Source of the DNA: UBA4717 sp045577925
Lineage (GTDB): Bacteria; Bacillota; Clostridia; Oscillospirales; CAG-272
Reading direction: 5' to 3'
DNA: 64,000 nucleotides
Assembly (NCBI GenBank): GCA_045577925.1
Contig: JAZNJH010000031.1
Span: 116,364 to 180,363, forward strand
Shown: piece by piece, positions 45,440-53,777 of the stretch
Position numbering within the stretch: the first letter of the stretch is position 1
Layout of the letters: each line of letters begins with the position of its first letter
The notes under the pieces: generated by a model
Database searches by the model: none
What the model was told of the DNA's origin: nothing
Seen by the model: only the letters and a program-made list of their open reading frames with translations
Program-made: the position numbers and the translations under genes

Positions 45440-46132
45440 ATGATCTATTCACATGAAGTTGAAAACATGTGTGTTGTTGCCAAGGGGCCTCACCACGGTC
45501 CCGCACCTATCCCGGAAGAGGGTAAGTGGGTACAGGCAAAGGAAATCACCGACATTTCTGCTTATACACACGGTGTAGGCTGGTGTGCTCCTCAGCAGGG
45601 CGCATGCAAACTCTCACTCAACGTTAAGGACGGTATTATCGAAGAAGCACTCGTTGAAACAATCGGTTGCTCGGGTATGACACACTCTGCGGCTATGGCT
45701 GCTGAGATCCTCCCCGGCAAGACACTTCTCGAAGCTCTTAACACAGACCTCGTTTGCGATGCTATCAATACTGCCATGCGCGAACTCTTCTTACAGATAG
45801 TTTACGGCCGTTCACAGTCTGCTTTCTCTGAGGGTGGTCTCGTTATCGGAGCAGGCATGGAAGACCTCGGTAAGGGCGAGCGTTCCATGGTAGGTACAAT
45901 GTACGGAACAAAGGCTAAGGGCGTTCGTTACCTCGAAATGACAGAGGGATATTGCACAAGAATGGCACTTGACGCTGATAATCAGGTAATCGGTTACGAA
46001 TTCGTATCACTCGGCAAAATGACCGACTTCATCAAGAAGGGCATGGAGCCTAACGAAGCATACGAAAAAGCTAAGGGTACATACGGCAGATTCGCAGACG
46101 CTGTTAAGTACATCGATCCTCGTAAAGAGTAA
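45440..46132 (+). CDS. NifU/IscU-like iron-sulfur scaffold homologue, paired with GGGtGRT
   Basis: A 230-residue protein with an IscU-like fold signature: cysteines at 49 and 56 (GWCAPQQGACKLSL), 77 (ETIGCSGMTHSAAMAAEIL) and 172 (EGYCTRM). The spacing resembles but does not equal IscU. NCBI-style annotation calls such proteins iron-sulfur cluster assembly scaffold; whether they build clusters is not shown to my knowledge. AAGGAG precedes the ATG. The GGGtGRT gene begins 17 bases after its stop, an association seen in many anaerobes. Codon bias is strong (AAG, CTC, ATC, GTT), implying high expression. Confidence 0.8.
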   Translation: MIYSHEVENMCVVAKGPHHGPAPIPEEGKWVQAKEITDISAYTHGVGWCAPQQGACKLSLNVKDGIIEEALVETIGCSGMTHSAAMAAEILPGKTLLEALNTDLVCDAINTAMRELFLQIVYGRSQSAFSEGGLVIGAGMEDLGKGERSMVGTMYGTKAKGVRYLEMTEGYCTRMALDADNQVIGYEFVSLGKMTDFIKKGMEPNEAYEKAKGTYGRFADAVKYIDPRKE

Positions 46133-46149
46133 TAAGGAGGTAATGTATA

Positions 46150-47148
46150 ATGGCTAAATTTGAAGGTTACGAAAGACGCGAGGCGAAGATCCTCGCAGCA
46201 CTTAAAGAATACGGAATTAACTCCATTGACGAATGCAAAGAGATCTGCGACGCTAAGGGAATCGACCCTTATAAGATCGTAGAAGAAACACAGCCCATCT
46301 GCTTTGAAAATGCAAAGTGGGCGTACACTGTTGGCGCAGCTATCGCAATAAAGAAGGGCTGCACAAAAGCATCTGACGCCGCTGCCGCTATCGGTATCGG
46401 TCTTCAGTCATTCTGCATACCCGGTTCTGTTGCCGAAAACCGTAAGGTTGGTCTCGGTCACGGAAACCTCGGCGCAATGCTTCTCTCTGAGGAAACAGAC
46501 TGCTTCTGCTTCCTTGCGGGTCACGAATCCTTTGCAGCTGCTGAAGGTGCTATCAAGATAGCTCTTAACGCTAACAAGGTAAGAGTTAAGCCTCTGCGCG
46601 TTATCCTTAACGGTCTCGGCAAGGACGCAGCTATGATCATTTCCAGAATCAATGGCTTTACATACGTTCAGACACAGTTTGATCCTTATACTGAAGAAGT
46701 TAAGGTAGTTAAGGAAACTGCATACTCCACAGGCGACAGAGCAAAGGTTAAGTGCTACGGTGCAGACAGCGTTCCCGAGGGCGTTGCTATAATGAGACTC
46801 GAAAACGTTGGCGTTTCTATCACCGGTAACTCCACTAACCCCACACGCTTCCAGCACCCTGTTGCAGGAACATACAAGAAGTGGTGTAACGAAAACGGCA
46901 AGAAGTACTTCTCTGTTGCATCAGGCGGCGGTACAGGACGTACACTCCACCCCGACAACATGGCAGCAGGCCCTGCTTCCTACGGTATGACAGATACAAT
47001 GGGAAGAATGCACGGTGATGCGCAGTTCGCAGGTTCTTCATCAGTTCCGGCTCACGTAGAAATGATGGGACTCATCGGCGCAGGTAACAACCCTATGGTT
47101 GGTATGACCGTTGCTGTTGCAGTTGCTATCGAAGAAGCTTGCAAATAA
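46150..47148 (+). CDS. GGGtGRT protein (conserved anaerobe family of unknown function)
   Basis: A 332-residue cytosolic protein with the motif that names the family, GGGTGRT, at residues 259-265. Other glycine-rich blocks include VGLGHGNLGAM (100-110), TGNSTNPTRFQHPVAGTY (225-242) and a C-terminal MMGLIGAGNNPMVGMTVAVAVA. About ten cysteines are present (for example DCFCFLAGHESF). No known catalytic fold can be assigned by eye. It follows the NifU-like gene after 17 bases with AAGGAGG, and a terminator follows. Codon use is as biased as in ribosomal genes, so it is probably abundant. Function unknown. Confidence 0.85.
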   Translation: MAKFEGYERREAKILAALKEYGINSIDECKEICDAKGIDPYKIVEETQPICFENAKWAYTVGAAIAIKKGCTKASDAAAAIGIGLQSFCIPGSVAENRKVGLGHGNLGAMLLSEETDCFCFLAGHESFAAAEGAIKIALNANKVRVKPLRVILNGLGKDAAMIISRINGFTYVQTQFDPYTEEVKVVKETAYSTGDRAKVKCYGADSVPEGVAIMRLENVGVSITGNSTNPTRFQHPVAGTYKKWCNENGKKYFSVASGGGTGRTLHPDNMAAGPASYGMTDTMGRMHGDAQFAGSSSVPAHVEMMGLIGAGNNPMVGMTVAVAVAIEEACK

Positions 47149-47173
47149 TTTAACCCCATACACATACAAACCG

Positions 47174-47199
47174 GCACCGCAGGAATGCGGTGCTGTTTT
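47174..47199 (+). terminator. Terminator of pduL-NifU-like-GGGtGRT
   Basis: Stem GCACCGCA / TGCGGTGC with a GGAA loop, followed by TGTTTT. Confidence 0.85.
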
Positions 47200-47256
47200 G
47201 GTATCCAAAATTAAAGAATTCGCCTTGTTTTCACGGAAAATGTATCCGTTTTTGTA

Positions 47257-47285
47257 TTGATTCGACTCAATATTTATGTTATAAT
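47257..47285 (+). promoter_or_regulatory. Promoter of the SGNH/dockerin gene
   Basis: -35 TTGATT (47257-47262), 17-bp spacer, -10 TATAAT (47280-47285), about 44 bases before the start. Confidence 0.82.
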
Positions 47286-47329
47286 GAATACATATCTTAA
47301 AAATGAATACACAAGTTTTGGAGGAAATC

Positions 47330-49072
47330 ATGAAAAAATTACTTTTTAGCGTACTCCTTTTAACTTTTACATTATTACTGAGCATTTGCTCATCTGCGGC
47401 GGCACCCGAAAGCTTTGAACTCAATATTCAGGCTTATCGTCTGCTTGTAGGCGAAAGCGTAGAACTCACTCCCATCGCATCTCCTGCTGATGCAGATTAT
47501 ACCGTTACATACACATCGGCAAGTGATTCTGTTGCTACCGTTGATAACAACGGTAAAATTACAGCTGTAGCAAAGGGTGACACTATTATTACCGCTACAA
47601 CCGACGCAGGACTTACATCCAAGTGTCATATTTTCGTGTACGATGAGGCTCTTCCCGCCCTCAAATTTGTTGCTTCTGACTATACGGGAGAAGTAACCGA
47701 AATTGTAGTTAATGCTCTCGGAGACTCTATAACACAGTTTGCAAGTAACCGTCCGCCTGTCGGCAACGTATACAATTCAGGCAATTATCACGACTGGTGG
47801 GGAAAGTGGTATCACATTGATAACGTAAACTATGGTGTCGGCGGTACAAGAATTTCCGGCTCCGGTGATACAGCATTCGTTAGCCGCTATGTTGAAATGG
47901 GCGATGCTGATATGGTAGTTGTTATGGGCGGTACAAATGACTTCTGGGGTTGGCCTGCTCCTCTTGTAGGTGAAGAAAATGACCGTCAGAAGACCACCAT
48001 ACGTGGTGCAGTAAGACTGCTTATAGAAGGTCTTATCGAAAAATATCCTGACGGACAGATCGTATTTTTGACTCCCACCAAAAACACCCTCGACGCAGAT
48101 GGTGCACCAACAACCAATGGAGAAACTAAAGACGATTTCGTTAATGCAATAACTGATGTCTGTGACATATATAATATTCACATTGTAGATATTTACACAC
48201 CTGCAGAGCTTGATTTCAGAGAAGAAAAGCGTGAAGACGGCTTCTACGGCGAACTTATGCCTGACGGTGTACACCCCAGCCCCGATGGTCACAAAATCAT
48301 AGCTAATTATGTTCTTGATAACCTTGAAGCTGCAGGAATTGTTGAAGTAATTGATTCTGTCACAATAGCTTCGGGCGAATGCGGTGACACACTCACATGG
48401 AATCTTGACCACAGATACGAACTTACAGTAAGCGGCAACGGTGATATGGCTGATTATGAAGCAGGCGGTGCTCCGTGGGCAGAATATGCGGCAAATATTG
48501 TAAGCGTTACAATCGACAATACCGTAACATCGATAGGCGCTAACGCTTTTGCAGGCTGCAGTTTATTAACGTATGTTAACATTCCTTCAAGCGCAACTTA
48601 TTTAGGCGCGTCTTCTTTTACCGGGTGCAGTTCGCTTAAAAATGTAAATATACCCGCTCTTGTTGCAAGCATTGGTGCAAATGCGTTTAGCGGATGCTCC
48701 TCTCTTGCTGCTGTAACAATACCTGAGTCTGTAACTGCTATCGGAGACGGCGTTTTTGCAGACTGTGCAGGAACACTCACTATACGCAGCTTTGCAGGTA
48801 GTGTTGCTGAAACATATGCAAGTGCAAACTCTATCACCTTTGTTGCAATATCGGGTGATATTCTCGGCGACGTTGATATCGACGGCAAAGTAGATTCCAT
48901 AGACGTTATCAAGCTTGCAAGACATCTTGCAACCTGGACGGGATACGAAAATATCAACATGACAAACGCTGATGTAGACGGCGACGGTGAGATCACTGTA
49001 AGTGACTCTGCTATACTTGCAAGACACTGGGCTGGTTGGATCAAGTATCAGACGCTTCCCTACGTGGAATAA
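47330..49072 (+). CDS. Secreted modular SGNH esterase with Ig-like, leucine-rich-repeat and dockerin domains
   Basis: A 580-residue exported protein. A signal peptide (1-25) is followed by a bacterial Ig-like Big_2 domain (about 28-105). An SGNH/GDSL hydrolase spans 122-335, with nucleophile Ser133 in ALGDSITQ, GTND at 201-204, and the catalytic Asp312/His315 in PDGVHPSPDGHKI. Four BspA-type leucine-rich repeats follow (about 390-480), and a type I dockerin closes the protein (512-575) with two calcium loops, DVDIDGKVDSID and DVDGDGEITVSD. It probably removes acyl groups from plant or host glycans while docked on a cohesin scaffold. GGAGG precedes the ATG at 47330. Confidence 0.88.
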   Translation: MKKLLFSVLLLTFTLLLSICSSAAAPESFELNIQAYRLLVGESVELTPIASPADADYTVTYTSASDSVATVDNNGKITAVAKGDTIITATTDAGLTSKCHIFVYDEALPALKFVASDYTGEVTEIVVNALGDSITQFASNRPPVGNVYNSGNYHDWWGKWYHIDNVNYGVGGTRISGSGDTAFVSRYVEMGDADMVVVMGGTNDFWGWPAPLVGEENDRQKTTIRGAVRLLIEGLIEKYPDGQIVFLTPTKNTLDADGAPTTNGETKDDFVNAITDVCDIYNIHIVDIYTPAELDFREEKREDGFYGELMPDGVHPSPDGHKIIANYVLDNLEAAGIVEVIDSVTIASGECGDTLTWNLDHRYELTVSGNGDMADYEAGGAPWAEYAANIVSVTIDNTVTSIGANAFAGCSLLTYVNIPSSATYLGASSFTGCSSLKNVNIPALVASIGANAFSGCSSLAAVTIPESVTAIGDGVFADCAGTLTIRSFAGSVAETYASANSITFVAISGDILGDVDIDGKVDSIDVIKLARHLATWTGYENINMTNADVDGDGEITVSDSAILARHWAGWIKYQTLPYVE

Positions 49073-49091
49073 ACTTAATAAACATTTCTTT

Positions 49092-49127
49092 AACCTCTTC
49101 GGATTTTCGCCGAAGAGGTTTTTCTTT
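49092..49127 (+). terminator. Terminator of the SGNH/dockerin gene
   Basis: An 11-bp stem AACCTCTTCGG / CCGAAGAGGTT followed by TTTTCTTT. Confidence 0.9.
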
Positions 49128-49130
49128 CAA

Positions 49131-49159
49131 TTGACAAAAGGCATAAAATATGGTACAAT
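49131..49159 (+). promoter_or_regulatory. Promoter of the leucine-rich-repeat/dockerin gene
   Basis: -35 TTGACA (49131-49136), 17-bp spacer, -10 TACAAT (49154-49159), directly after the preceding terminator. The two dockerin genes are adjacent but separately transcribed. Confidence 0.86.
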
Positions 49160-49189
49160 GTAATTCACAAATACATTTGGGAGGCAACC

Positions 49190-51403
49190 ATGAAAAAAAC
49201 AATAGTCATTACCCTTTTATCAATAATGACATTCATGCTTCTCTTAACAAGCGTACAAGCCGCTGAGGTTTTAAACGGTCAATGCGGAGAGGGATTAACA
49301 TGGGAACTTGACGGCTCAGGTACTCTTAGTATAAGCGGAAACGGTGAGATGTGGAACTTTGCTGAAACTTCTGCTCCGTGGGAATCCGAAATTGACTCAA
49401 TATCAACTGTTAGTATCGGCGGTGGAGTATCATACATAAGCGCAGGAGTTTTATCAAATCTCAGTGAGCTTAGCGAAATTTACGTTAACGAGCAAAACGA
49501 AAGCTACTCAAACGACGAATATGGCGTACTATTCAATGCTGATAAAACTATACTTATAAGCTATCCGGCAAATAATGAACTTGCAAGCTATACTCTGCCC
49601 GATACAGTTACTGAGATTGCCGAAAAGGCATTTTATCTTGCAAGAAACTTAACACATGTTACAATTTCTGAAAATGTAACTAAAATAGGAAACAGAGCAT
49701 TCAAATGGTGCGATTCACTTTCAAATATTACTATACCAGACTCTGTAATTTCAGTTGGCTCGTATGCCTTTTACGGATGTTCATCTCTTTCAAGTGTAAC
49801 TCTAAGCAACAATCTTGAAGCTTTAGATGAGGGCGTTTTCTATGCATGCCACAGTTTGGATAATATATCCATACCCGATTCTGTAACTTTGATCGGAACA
49901 GAAGCATTCTACTTTTGCTCATCACTTACAAGCATAACCATTCCCGCTTCCGTTTCCTATCTTGGCGAACGTGTTTTTTGGGAATGCTATTCGCTTGAGG
50001 AAATATCTGTTGACGAATCAAATGAGCATTTTTCATCAGATGCGTTTGGTGTTCTTTACAACAAAAATCAAACAAAGCTTCTACAATATCCTATCGCAAG
50101 CACAACCGAAACATACTCTGTTATCGCAAGCACAACCGAGATAGCAGGCGATGCTTTTTCAGGAAGCGAATCGCTTTCTGGAGTTATTCTTCCCAATACA
50201 CTAAGCGTGATCGGCAGTTACGCTTTCGCATACTGTTATAATCTTTCAAGCATAAATCTCCCCGATACGTTGACTGTTCTAAACGAGGGGATATTTACAA
50301 ACTGTGTATCTCTTGCAAGTGTTTCACTTCCAGATGAGCTAACATTGATTGGCGATAATACATTTTCCTATTGCTATAATTTGGATAATATAACCATTCC
50401 GACAAACGTAACCTCTATCGGTACATCTGCCTTTTACGGATGCGAATCACTCCAAACTGCAATAATACCCGATTCTGTAACAACGTTTGGACAATATGCA
50501 TTTGCCGACTGCTATAATCTCAAGAATGTTGACATTGGTAGCGGCCTTAGTTCTTTAGGAGCGTTTACATTCTCGGGTTGCATCGAACTTACTGATATAA
50601 GCGTATCATCAGACAATGTTACATATTCAAGCAAGGACGGTGTTCTTTTCAACAAGGTCATGACAAAGCTCATAAGATACCCTGCAGGAAAGCCGGATAC
50701 AGAATACACTATTCCTTCAACTGTAATTGCCCTATCCGATCAGGCGTTTCTTTATTGCAACAACTTAAAAAATGTAATATTTTCGGATTCTCTCAAAACT
50801 GTTGGTGAGTACGCGTTCTATCATTGCGATAATCTTACAGATATAACTTTTGGCGAAGCACTCGAAACAATAGAGCAAGCTGCCTTCTACGGTTGCACCT
50901 CCCTTAAAGATTTTGAATTCAAAAATAATCTTAAGGAGATTGGCGAAGATGCGTTCTGCGGATGCACGAGTCTCACAAGCGTTGTATTTCCAAATTCTAT
51001 GACAACACTTGGTGAGTACTCATTTTCTGAATGCATTAATATAAAGAGCGCTACTATTCCCGAGTCTGTTACCAAATTTGGTATTTATGCATTTGACGCA
51101 TGCCACGAAGATCTTACCATATACGGCAAAGCAGGAAGTACTGCCGTTAAGTTTGCAAACTACTATGGTTTCAGATTTATCTCTGACTATGGCGACATTG
51201 ACGGAAACGAGGCTATAAACTCAGTTGACGTTATAAAGTTTGCAAGACATCTTGCAAACTGGTCCGGATATGAAAGCATATATGAAGGCAATGCAGACGT
51301 GGACGGAGATGGAGAGTTGACGCCCAATGATCTTATCATTATTGCAAGGCACTGGGCAGGTTGGATTTCATATTCAAATCTACCGTTTGATAATGCCGCA
51401 TAA
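49190..51403 (+). CDS. Secreted BspA-type leucine-rich-repeat protein with C-terminal dockerin
   Basis: A 737-residue exported protein. The signal peptide (1-24) ends VQAAEV. Residues about 60-660 hold some 18-20 repeats of about 23 residues of the form SxxxITIPDSVTSIGxxAFxxC (LRR_5 / BspA family). Three related inserts interrupt them: YGVLFNADKTILISYPA, FGVLYNKNQTKLLQYPI and DGVLFNKVMTKLIRYPA. The type I dockerin is at 668-735 with loops DIDGNEAINSVD and DVDGDGELTPND and the ARHLANW/ARHWAGW helices also seen in the preceding gene. No enzyme domain is visible: it is probably an adhesive or scaffold-bound binding protein. GGGAGG precedes the ATG. Confidence 0.9.
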   Translation: MKKTIVITLLSIMTFMLLLTSVQAAEVLNGQCGEGLTWELDGSGTLSISGNGEMWNFAETSAPWESEIDSISTVSIGGGVSYISAGVLSNLSELSEIYVNEQNESYSNDEYGVLFNADKTILISYPANNELASYTLPDTVTEIAEKAFYLARNLTHVTISENVTKIGNRAFKWCDSLSNITIPDSVISVGSYAFYGCSSLSSVTLSNNLEALDEGVFYACHSLDNISIPDSVTLIGTEAFYFCSSLTSITIPASVSYLGERVFWECYSLEEISVDESNEHFSSDAFGVLYNKNQTKLLQYPIASTTETYSVIASTTEIAGDAFSGSESLSGVILPNTLSVIGSYAFAYCYNLSSINLPDTLTVLNEGIFTNCVSLASVSLPDELTLIGDNTFSYCYNLDNITIPTNVTSIGTSAFYGCESLQTAIIPDSVTTFGQYAFADCYNLKNVDIGSGLSSLGAFTFSGCIELTDISVSSDNVTYSSKDGVLFNKVMTKLIRYPAGKPDTEYTIPSTVIALSDQAFLYCNNLKNVIFSDSLKTVGEYAFYHCDNLTDITFGEALETIEQAAFYGCTSLKDFEFKNNLKEIGEDAFCGCTSLTSVVFPNSMTTLGEYSFSECINIKSATIPESVTKFGIYAFDACHEDLTIYGKAGSTAVKFANYYGFRFISDYGDIDGNEAINSVDVIKFARHLANWSGYESIYEGNADVDGDGELTPNDLIIIARHWAGWISYSNLPFDNAA

Positions 51404-51418
51404 ACTTATATAAGGCTC

Positions 51419-51455
51419 AAAGAGATTCGCTTAAAAAGTGGATCTCTTTTTTTAT
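51419..51455 (+). terminator. Terminator of the leucine-rich-repeat/dockerin gene
   Basis: Stem AAAGAGAT / ATCTCTTT with a long loop, followed by TTTTATTT. Confidence 0.8.
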
Positions 51456-51522
51456 TTATATAATTATCACACTTTATTTTTTTGCATATTACTGATAGTG
51501 ATTTTTACTTGGAGGTATTTAT

Positions 51523-52011
51523 ATGCAAAAAGATAACAGGCTAATACACTTTATCTCTGTATTTCGTCGAAGACCTGATGGGCGAGCAATAATACTAGGA
51601 AGTCCTGATTACCCAGATATATACGGAAATTTATGGCTGTATCAAACAAACTACGGGGTTATCGTTGCCTGTGAAGTTAGCGGCCTTCCCTCTTCTCATG
51701 CTCCTTGTAATGAACACATATTCGGATTACATATTCACGAAGGCATGAGTTGTACAGGTAACGGTATAGATCAATTCGCAGATACTCTAGGTCACTACAA
51801 CCCGTATTTTTGTCCCCATCCACAGCATGCAGGTGACCTTTTGCCTCTGTTCGGTGCAAACGGCTATGCAATGTCCGCCTTTTTAACTGATAGGTTTACT
51901 GTTGATGAAGTAATTGGGCGTGCTATAATAATTCATTCCTCACCGGATGACTTCAAAACGCAACCAAGCGGTAACTCTGGCAAAAAAATTGCGTGTGGTA
52001 TAATAGAATAA
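51523..52011 (+). CDS. Cu/Zn superoxide dismutase-family protein without signal peptide
   Basis: A 162-residue protein with a near-complete SodC metal site: copper ligands His70 and His72 (GLHIHEG), the bridging His91 (GHYNP), zinc ligands His99, His102 and Asp105 (CPHPQHAGDLL), and the last copper ligand His138 (IIIHSSPDDF). Cys77 and Cys158 (ACGIIE) match the conserved disulfide. The zinc loop is much shorter than in eukaryotic or proteobacterial SodC. No signal peptide is visible, so it is probably cytosolic, unlike most bacterial Cu/Zn SODs. It is a single gene with GGAGG before the ATG. Superoxide dismutase activity is likely but untested for this short-loop group. Confidence 0.85.
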   Translation: MQKDNRLIHFISVFRRRPDGRAIILGSPDYPDIYGNLWLYQTNYGVIVACEVSGLPSSHAPCNEHIFGLHIHEGMSCTGNGIDQFADTLGHYNPYFCPHPQHAGDLLPLFGANGYAMSAFLTDRFTVDEVIGRAIIIHSSPDDFKTQPSGNSGKKIACGIIE

Positions 52012-52018
52012 CAAATAT

Positions 52019-52044
52019 AGCAGGCACGTTGTGTCTGCTTTTTT
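52019..52044 (+). terminator. Terminator of the SOD-like gene
   Basis: Stem AGCAGGCAC / GTGTCTGCT followed by TTTTTT, eight bases after the stop. Confidence 0.85.
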
Positions 52045-52077
52045 ATAAATAATTTTAAAAAATATTTATGAAAACTA

Positions 52078-52106
52078 TTGACAAATATATTATTATATTA
52101 TATAAT
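52078..52106 (+). promoter_or_regulatory. Consensus promoter of the orphan gene
   Basis: -35 TTGACA (52078-52083), 17-bp spacer made only of A and T, -10 TATAAT (52101-52106). The surrounding 75 bases are almost pure A+T. Confidence 0.85.
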
Positions 52107-52160
52107 ATATATAATGTATATTATATGTATTATATTTTGTGATATTCAAGGAGATTTTTG

Positions 52161-52796
52161 ATGACAAATGCTAATGGTATATCGCCAAGAAAGAATCGCT
52201 TATTTGACAATATATTTTCATCAAACGGCAAAAGCATCACAACTATCCCTCAAAACGAACCCAAAGGTGTAACTCGCGTTTCGGTTGGCTTTGAAAGAAA
52301 AACAAGATATACAAGACGTGTTGCGTCAGCGGCTATCCCTGCCCTTCCTCGCGCTCAGCGCAGAACATATATCGCTCCGGATGCTCAGGTTCTTCTCACT
52401 CCCAGCGCTATAAGTCAGGCGGCACAATGGGAGCTGATGTTTGATTCAAAAGAAGATTCCATTGATAAAAGAGAACGTGTATCGCTTCGTGAAAGAATAA
52501 AAAAAGCCGCACACCGCGAAAGTGAATCTTACACATTGTACGGAGTAAACACCGGAGAAATATTCACAGAAGAAATTGAAATTGACGTAATCTCAGGTGC
52601 AGCATTTGCGTCAGCTACTGATATAAACAACAAAGAAGCCTCATGCGAAGGTTTTCCGAAAAACGACCGTGCAATGCAGAGCGGTGATTTTTCCTCCCGC
52701 CGCTCTGCCGCGGCTGTCGCTTTTAAAAAGATGCATTCGGGCATCTGGATAAAATTCAAAGATTTTGCATATAAAGTAAATAACTTTTGGTTATAA
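52161..52796 (+). CDS. Hypothetical protein, orphan
   Basis: I do not recognise this 211-residue protein. The first 75 residues are basic and rich in Arg, Ser and Pro (RKTRYTRRVASAAIPALPRA), without signal peptide or membrane segment. Residues 75-130 look helical (SAISQAAQWELMFDSKEDS, then RERVSLRERIKKAAHRES). The C-terminus ends in a Lys/aromatic tail (IWIKFKDFAYKVNNFWL). AAGGAG lies before the ATG at 52161, and a perfect promoter and a terminator frame it as a one-gene transcript, so I take it as real. A nucleic-acid-binding or structural role would fit the charge but is a guess. Confidence 0.72.
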   Translation: MTNANGISPRKNRLFDNIFSSNGKSITTIPQNEPKGVTRVSVGFERKTRYTRRVASAAIPALPRAQRRTYIAPDAQVLLTPSAISQAAQWELMFDSKEDSIDKRERVSLRERIKKAAHRESESYTLYGVNTGEIFTEEIEIDVISGAAFASATDINNKEASCEGFPKNDRAMQSGDFSSRRSAAAVAFKKMHSGIWIKFKDFAYKVNNFWL

Positions 52797-52811
52797 AAAA
52801 CTCCTAACGGG

Positions 52812-52846
52812 AAAAGGGTAATCGCTAAAATGCGACTACCCTTTTT
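52812..52846. terminator. Bidirectional terminator between the orphan gene and cysK
   Basis: Stem AAAAGGGTA / TACCCTTTT extended by TCGC/GCGA, with T runs on both strands. It serves the orphan gene on plus and the cysK end of the der operon on minus. Confidence 0.9.
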
Positions 52847-52850
52847 CTGT

Positions 52851-53777
52851 TTATTTTTCCCAAAGCGGTGTTGACAAATATCTCTCACCGTTATCCGGAA
52901 GGACAACCACTATCATTTTACCCGCATTCTCTTCTCTGCCGGCAACCTCAATGGCCGCGCTCAGTGCCGCGCCGCCGCTTATACCGCAAAGAAAGCCTTC
53001 CGTTTGCGCAAGAATTCTTGCCGCAGTGTATGCCTCATCGTCGCTGACACACTTAATTTCGTCTATAAGCGATTTGTCGAGCGTATCAGGTACAAAGCCC
53101 GCCCCGATACCCATGAGTCCGTGTGGACCCGGTGCACCGCCAGAGAGGACAGCAGAAGTATCAGGCTCAACTGCAACGGTCTTTATCGCCTTCTTCTCTT
53201 TTAAATAGCGAGCGCATCCACTTAGCGTTCCGCCCGTTCCAACACCTGCAACAAGAATATCAATTTCGCCGTCGGTATCGTTAAAAATCTCAGGGCCTGT
53301 ACTGTTATAGTGAGCCTGTGGATTCGCAGGATTTTCAAACTGGCCGAGAATAACAGCTCCCGGTATCTGCTCTGCAAGCTCGTACGCCTTTGCAATAGCT
53401 CCGTTCATACCAAGCTTGCCCTCTGTAAGCACTATCTCTGCCCCATATGCTCCAAGAAGCTTGCGTCTTTCTATGCTCATTGTTTCGGGCATTGTAAGTA
53501 TAGCTCTGTATCCTGACGATACTGCAGCCATAGCGATACCTATTCCCGTGTTTCCGCTTGTAGGCTCAATTATGGTTGCTCCCGGCTTAAGAGTACCGTT
53601 TTCTTCAGCCTTACGGATCATATTCACACCGACTCTGTCTTTAACACTTCCTGCCGGATTCATATATTCAAGCTTTGCAAGTATTTTAGCTTTAACACCG
53701 CAATATCTTTCAAGCCTGCTTAACCGTAAAAGCGGTGTATTGCCAACAAGCTCGGTTATACCGTTATATATTTTCAT
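52851..53777 (-). CDS. cysK: Cysteine synthase (O-acetylserine sulfhydrylase)
   Basis: Makes cysteine from O-acetylserine and sulfide with PLP. 308 residues, with the PLP lysine in NPAGSVKDRVG, substrate loop EPTSGNTGIG, phosphate loop GVGTGGTLSG and TEGFLCGISGGAA near the end. All are typical of CysK. The ATG overlaps the plsY stop by 14 bases. In many Clostridia the gene after der-plsY is gpsA; here cysK takes that place. Confidence 0.95.
   Translation of the reverse strand: MKIYNGITELVGNTPLLRLSRLERYCGVKAKILAKLEYMNPAGSVKDRVGVNMIRKAEENGTLKPGATIIEPTSGNTGIGIAMAAVSSGYRAILTMPETMSIERRKLLGAYGAEIVLTEGKLGMNGAIAKAYELAEQIPGAVILGQFENPANPQAHYNSTGPEIFNDTDGEIDILVAGVGTGGTLSGCARYLKEKKAIKTVAVEPDTSAVLSGGAPGPHGLMGIGAGFVPDTLDKSLIDEIKCVSDDEAYTAARILAQTEGFLCGISGGAALSAAIEVAGREENAGKMIVVVLPDNGERYLSTPLWEK

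Noticed and set aside
47777..48412. A 211-codon antisense frame under the SGNH esterase gene
   Set aside because: The sense strand has a full domain series, promoter and terminator; the antisense product is a shadow.
49190..51403. Repeats that could be taken for a CRISPR array
   Set aside because: They are degenerate, continuous coding repeats of about 69 bases encoding leucine-rich repeats, with no unique spacers.
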